Source of the DNA: an uncultured Alphaproteobacteria bacterium
GTDB lineage: Bacteria > Pseudomonadota > Alphaproteobacteria > Rs-D84
Reading direction: 5' to 3'
Length of the DNA: 64,000 nucleotides
NCBI GenBank assembly: GCA_947305255.1
Contig: CAMZDE010000001.1
Location: 1-64,000, forward strand
The first letter of the stretch is position 1. Every line of letters begins with the position of its first letter. The notes below the pieces were generated by a model that worked only from the letters and a program-made list of their open reading frames with translations, searched no databases and was not told the origin of the DNA. The translations under genes and the position numbers were made by a program. Of this stretch, positions 61,155-64,000 are shown one piece after another.

Positions 61155-63791
61155 TTAATTAGTCTGCAAAAAACTCGACAAATCAAAAGATGGACTACTC
61201 AGGTTGCCGTCCAACCCTGACAAACCTGTATTGTCGCCCGTATTATAATACCCATTGAACAAAGACGTTACATTCGACAAACCGTCCCCTAAACTAAACC
61301 CAGACAAATCACCTAAATCAATCCCCAGATTTGATGCATAACTTTTATCTCGTGCTTCTGCATCACGGAATTGTTGTTGCACATCGGAAATAGATTCACT
61401 TAATTTCTTAATAATCGCATATTCAGTATTCCCAGATGCGCCAACCATTTTTGCGATTGTCACGTTGCTGAATCCGGCTGCAACCAAAGCATTGTAAATA
61501 TCTGTTGCATTCGTTGAATCAGCAAACATTCCAATCACAGATTGATTATTTAACGCCGTCAAATCACGCTTACAATTTATACGGTTAACCGAAAAAACAG
61601 ACGGATAAAAATTCGTAAATGTCAAATTGTCTGTATCTGTCACACCCGCAGATTTTAAACATTGTTTTAATTTATCTAATGCGCTGGCTTCTGTCCCTAA
61701 TAACTTGCGCGTTTCTGTACCGGCCGTTCCGTCATCAACCGCAGATTTCAATTTTTTACCCAAATTACCGTTTATCAAAGAATTGGCAACGACACCACCA
61801 ACAATACCAACGCCCGCAGCCGTCGAACCATATTTCAAACGTTTATCCGATTTTTCTGCATCTTTATCAATCTTGGTTTGGTCGTCTTCACTGCCCAACA
61901 TTTTTGCACGATAAAGCGAAGCGTACGAACCGCTGGTCACACCAACGTTTTCATCATCATATAATCCCATATCCGCCTTGTCTAAAATTTCTTCGCTTTC
62001 AATTCCAGGTGCCATTCCTAATGATTCTTTTCTTTCTTTCAAACTTTGAGCCAAAGACATATATTCGCTCTTTAACGCGGTCATAGTTTCACCATCGCCC
62101 GCCGGCAATTCAATTTCATCTGCGCCTGCCTTAACCGATTTTCCATTACCGTACGAACAGCGCATTGTTGCAATATATGCATTCATATCAGATTCTGCAT
62201 CTGCGTCGGCCTTTTGTTCAGACCAACCTTGGAACGCTTCCATCATTCCCACGCCGGTCGCCGCGGTCGTCAACGCCGTTGCGGTTCGATTTGCCAAAGA
62301 TTGTTCTTCTGCTTTGGCATCGGTATAGGCGTCACGTTTTTCTTGTAATTGTTGTGCCTCAAATGCCGCATCTTTGATACATTGTCCATTTTCATAGATA
62401 TAACCTTCTTGGACACATTGGCATATTCCGTCTTGCCATACGGCAACAGATTTACCCAATTTTTTGCAAACATCTTCGTCGCTCTGTGTATATGCAGCGA
62501 CCAACATACAATTTCCATCATCATCCGCATAATCGCATTCGCAACTCAATCCATCAGAACTAAGGTGTGCATATGATACATTACATTCGCATCCACTTGA
62601 ATCTGCTTTAAGTGTTGCGCCACCTGTGCAATCCAGCGCAATTGTTCCAGATATAGTAATCCCGCCTTTTGTTGTTGGTTCATTACACGCCGTCAAAACC
62701 CCGTCGGTTTGAACGGGCTCAAACCCAGAATTGCATACACATTTTGTTTGTGTGTCATCTAAAACTGCATTATTCAAACCACATACACACGCCGTATTTT
62801 CAGCATTCGGCACCGCACCATCCGTGCAATTCAAATCAATAACTTCCGCCGATGCGGGCAACACACAAGTATCCCCGTTCCATTCATATCCCGATTTTTG
62901 ACACACACATCTAGTACCATTCCATGTCGCATCCTCAATTGGTAAATTACAGCATGCCAACCGTTGCGCCGCCATAGTTTCATCTGGATAATCAGCATTC
63001 ACACTGTTTGGGTATTTCGAATAATAAGTACACGCGGTCAAACATTTCTTTGTTGCATCATCCCATTTTTGGTTTTTTGGACATTTGCCTGTCACAACCC
63101 CAGAATTTGAACTTTTTTTCTTTTGAATAACCTCTTCTTTTCCTTTGGCACCAACGGTCTCATCAGGCACCGTCCCGGCAGATACCCCACCGCCACCACC
63201 GCCAGAGTCGCCGCTGCCTCCACCCCCAGATGCCTTTGGATCACGTGCACCGGTCCAACATACATCTTGGCAATATTTTGCACCGTTGGCATCATAAACC
63301 TGATATTTGCAATAAAAATATGTTCCATCTTGTGTTGATGCAATTTTATGATATTTGCTGATATCGTTCGGACATTCGCCAACATTTTTTGAATTAGCCT
63401 TTTCCCAATAATGATTCATACTGCTTCCACCACATCTATATAACCCCAGTTGGTTACTGGCGGTATAATCGGCCAATTTTGAAATATAATGCGGCCCCAA
63501 CACAGCAACATTTGTATATAATTCACAACCATCAACTTTTTCATGGCCACACGACAAGGCCTGACTTGAATTTTTTCCACCTAAAAACAGATAGCGATTA
63601 TTGTCATGTACACTGCGTTTGAATGCACTCCATGTTAAATTTTTATTGCCCGCCGCATCATATGTGTATGACGCTTCATCTTGGATAGTTTGCGCCTTGC
63701 AATTATAAGTGGCCGCCTGTAACGCCGTCCCCGCAAAAACGCACGACAAAAACAGCACAAAAAAAGTTATTTTCTTTACTATCTCTCTCAT
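61155..63791 (-). CDS. Large exported Cys-rich protein of unknown function
   Basis: An 879-residue exported protein with signal peptide ending near LQA. The N-terminal part has several disulfide-type Cys. A Gly/Ser linker (about residues 190-210) is followed by about eight EGF-like modules with C-x-C-x5-G patterns (CVCGLNN, CVCNSGF, CECNVSYAH, CQCVQEGY, roughly 240-480), then a long helical region and a Gly-rich hydrophobic segment (STAAGVGIVGGVVANSLI, about 665-683) before the C-terminus. It is probably a cell-surface or secreted adhesion-type protein. The ATG at 63791 is chosen because the signal peptide begins there. Confidence 0.75.
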   Translation of the reverse strand: MREIVKKITFFVLFLSCVFAGTALQAATYNCKAQTIQDEASYTYDAAGNKNLTWSAFKRSVHDNNRYLFLGGKNSSQALSCGHEKVDGCELYTNVAVLGPHYISKLADYTASNQLGLYRCGGSSMNHYWEKANSKNVGECPNDISKYHKIASTQDGTYFYCKYQVYDANGAKYCQDVCWTGARDPKASGGGGSGDSGGGGGGVSAGTVPDETVGAKGKEEVIQKKKSSNSGVVTGKCPKNQKWDDATKKCLTACTYYSKYPNSVNADYPDETMAAQRLACCNLPIEDATWNGTRCVCQKSGYEWNGDTCVLPASAEVIDLNCTDGAVPNAENTACVCGLNNAVLDDTQTKCVCNSGFEPVQTDGVLTACNEPTTKGGITISGTIALDCTGGATLKADSSGCECNVSYAHLSSDGLSCECDYADDDGNCMLVAAYTQSDEDVCKKLGKSVAVWQDGICQCVQEGYIYENGQCIKDAAFEAQQLQEKRDAYTDAKAEEQSLANRTATALTTAATGVGMMEAFQGWSEQKADADAESDMNAYIATMRCSYGNGKSVKAGADEIELPAGDGETMTALKSEYMSLAQSLKERKESLGMAPGIESEEILDKADMGLYDDENVGVTSGSYASLYRAKMLGSEDDQTKIDKDAEKSDKRLKYGSTAAGVGIVGGVVANSLINGNLGKKLKSAVDDGTAGTETRKLLGTEASALDKLKQCLKSAGVTDTDNLTFTNFYPSVFSVNRINCKRDLTALNNQSVIGMFADSTNATDIYNALVAAGFSNVTIAKMVGASGNTEYAIIKKLSESISDVQQQFRDAEARDKSYASNLGIDLGDLSGFSLGDGLSNVTSLFNGYYNTGDNTGLSGLDGNLSSPSFDLSSFLQTN

Positions 63792-63799
63792 AATTAAAT

Positions 63800-63808
63800 A
63801 TTTTATCA
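63800..63808 (-). promoter_or_regulatory. Extended -10 promoter of the Cys-rich protein gene
   Basis: On the minus strand TGATAAAAT stands about 8 bp before the start at 63791, so the transcript would have almost no leader. Confidence 0.45.
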
Positions 63809-63838
63809 TAAAACCACCAACGAACCAAGACAAAAAAC

Positions 63839-63869
63839 ATCGGTCAATGCATAAAAAACATCGACCGAT
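63839..63869 (-). terminator. Terminator of the gene at the right edge
   Basis: ATCGGTC pairs with GACCGAT, and the stem can extend by four pairs including one G-U. On the minus strand GTTTTTTG follows. Confidence 0.75.
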
Positions 63870-63893
63870 ATAGATAAAATCATCATATAAAAA

Positions 63894-64000
63894 CTATTTA
63901 GATTTTTTTGCTGTCTTTTTCGCAACTGGGCGCTTTTTCGGCATTGGCTTTTTATCGTCTTTGATTTCTTTCTTAAACACCTTTACACCATCTGCAATAT
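63894..64000 (-). CDS. C-terminal tail of a Lys-rich protein, cut by the window edge
   Basis: The last 34 codons of a minus-strand gene are visible. The translated tail is highly basic (KKEIKDDKKPMPKKRP, then VAKKTAKKSK). Such tails occur in topoisomerase I, ribosomal and other nucleic-acid-binding proteins. The identity cannot be decided from this piece. Confidence 0.6.
   Translation of the reverse strand, partial: IADGVKVFKKEIKDDKKPMPKKRPVAKKTAKKSK

Noticed and set aside
1..64000. CRISPR arrays, cas genes or transposase genes
   Set aside because: No regularly spaced direct repeats and no recognisable cas or transposase ORF were seen. The 42-bp repeat at tRNA-Phe occurs only twice.
63894..64000. 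Naming the edge gene topoisomerase I from its Lys-rich tail
   Set aside because: Only 34 C-terminal residues are visible and basic tails occur in several protein families.

Overview
The window is an AT-rich, densely packed bacterial chromosome segment. Gene content points to a diderm alphaproteobacterium with a reduced, probably host-associated lifestyle. The evidence is an ftsE-ftsX-ydcF-plsC cluster as in many Alphaproteobacteria, a GatCAB amidotransferase, a SUF-type Fe-S pathway, Tat, Lol and TolB envelope functions, and several exported proteins that look lineage-specific. The uncultured gut or protist-associated alphaproteobacterial groups (RF32 or Rs-D84/Enterousia type) are my best guess. 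That is an inference from style and gene order, not from a search.

Layout. 0-2 kb: lepA (cut by the window edge) and rbfA. 2-5.6 kb: a DedA/YqaA membrane protein, then ftsE-ftsX-ydcF-plsC. 5.6-7.3 kb: an exported nuclease and tolB. 7.5-8.7 kb: an orphan ribbon-helix-helix protein, a VirB2-like small membrane protein and a lipoprotein. 8.8-10.4 kb: fructose-bisphosphate aldolase and an AlkD-like protein. 10.6-15.6 kb: efp, dnaN, asmA and an rluC-type gene. 15.6-19.8 kb: eight tandem type IVb prepilin-like genes. 19.9-25.3 kb: uvrC, pgsA, parE, dnaJ. 25.3-31.2 kb: dnaA, dprA, plsY, rpsT and two members of a family of small exported proteins. 31.5-34.1 kb: a PilN-type secretin and a PilL/TcpQ-type protein, which could form the outer-membrane port for the pilins. 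34.3-38.9 kb: sufB-sufC and membrane proteins. 38.8-45.6 kb: ruvX, gatC/gatA/gatB interrupted by small unknown genes and a tRNA-Phe, then miaB. 45.6-49.3 kb: two outer-membrane beta-barrel proteins, tcdA, tatD. 49.3-49.8 kb: an unexplained structured intergenic region and tRNA-Lys. 49.9-59.4 kb: a long minus-strand run, in transcription order sufS-sufT-sufE-ftsL-ftsI-recJ-nrnA-lolA-tatB-tatC-nlpD. 59.5-64 kb: trxA, dksA, a third member of the small exported family, an 879-residue Cys-rich exported protein and the tail of a Lys-rich gene.

The strongest candidate for something undescribed is a structured leader RNA of about 175-200 nt that occurs three times (25841-26040, 31238-31415, 60876-61052). 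Each copy lies on the minus strand directly upstream of one of three paralogous exported proteins that share an ATTAYVKGAYN block. Each copy has a promoter with an extended -10, several helices with compensatory changes, and three mutually exclusive pairings ending in a U-tailed terminator hairpin just before the ribosome binding site. This is the architecture of a transcriptional attenuator or riboswitch. I do not recognise it as a known class.

Other points of interest are the eight-pilin array, a DnaA lacking the usual arginine finger and sensor-II arginine, a UvrC missing its middle, a 42-bp duplication of the 3' end of tRNA-Phe, twin TGTATATACA palindromes next to dnaA, and a recurring TATGATAAAAT extended -10 promoter.
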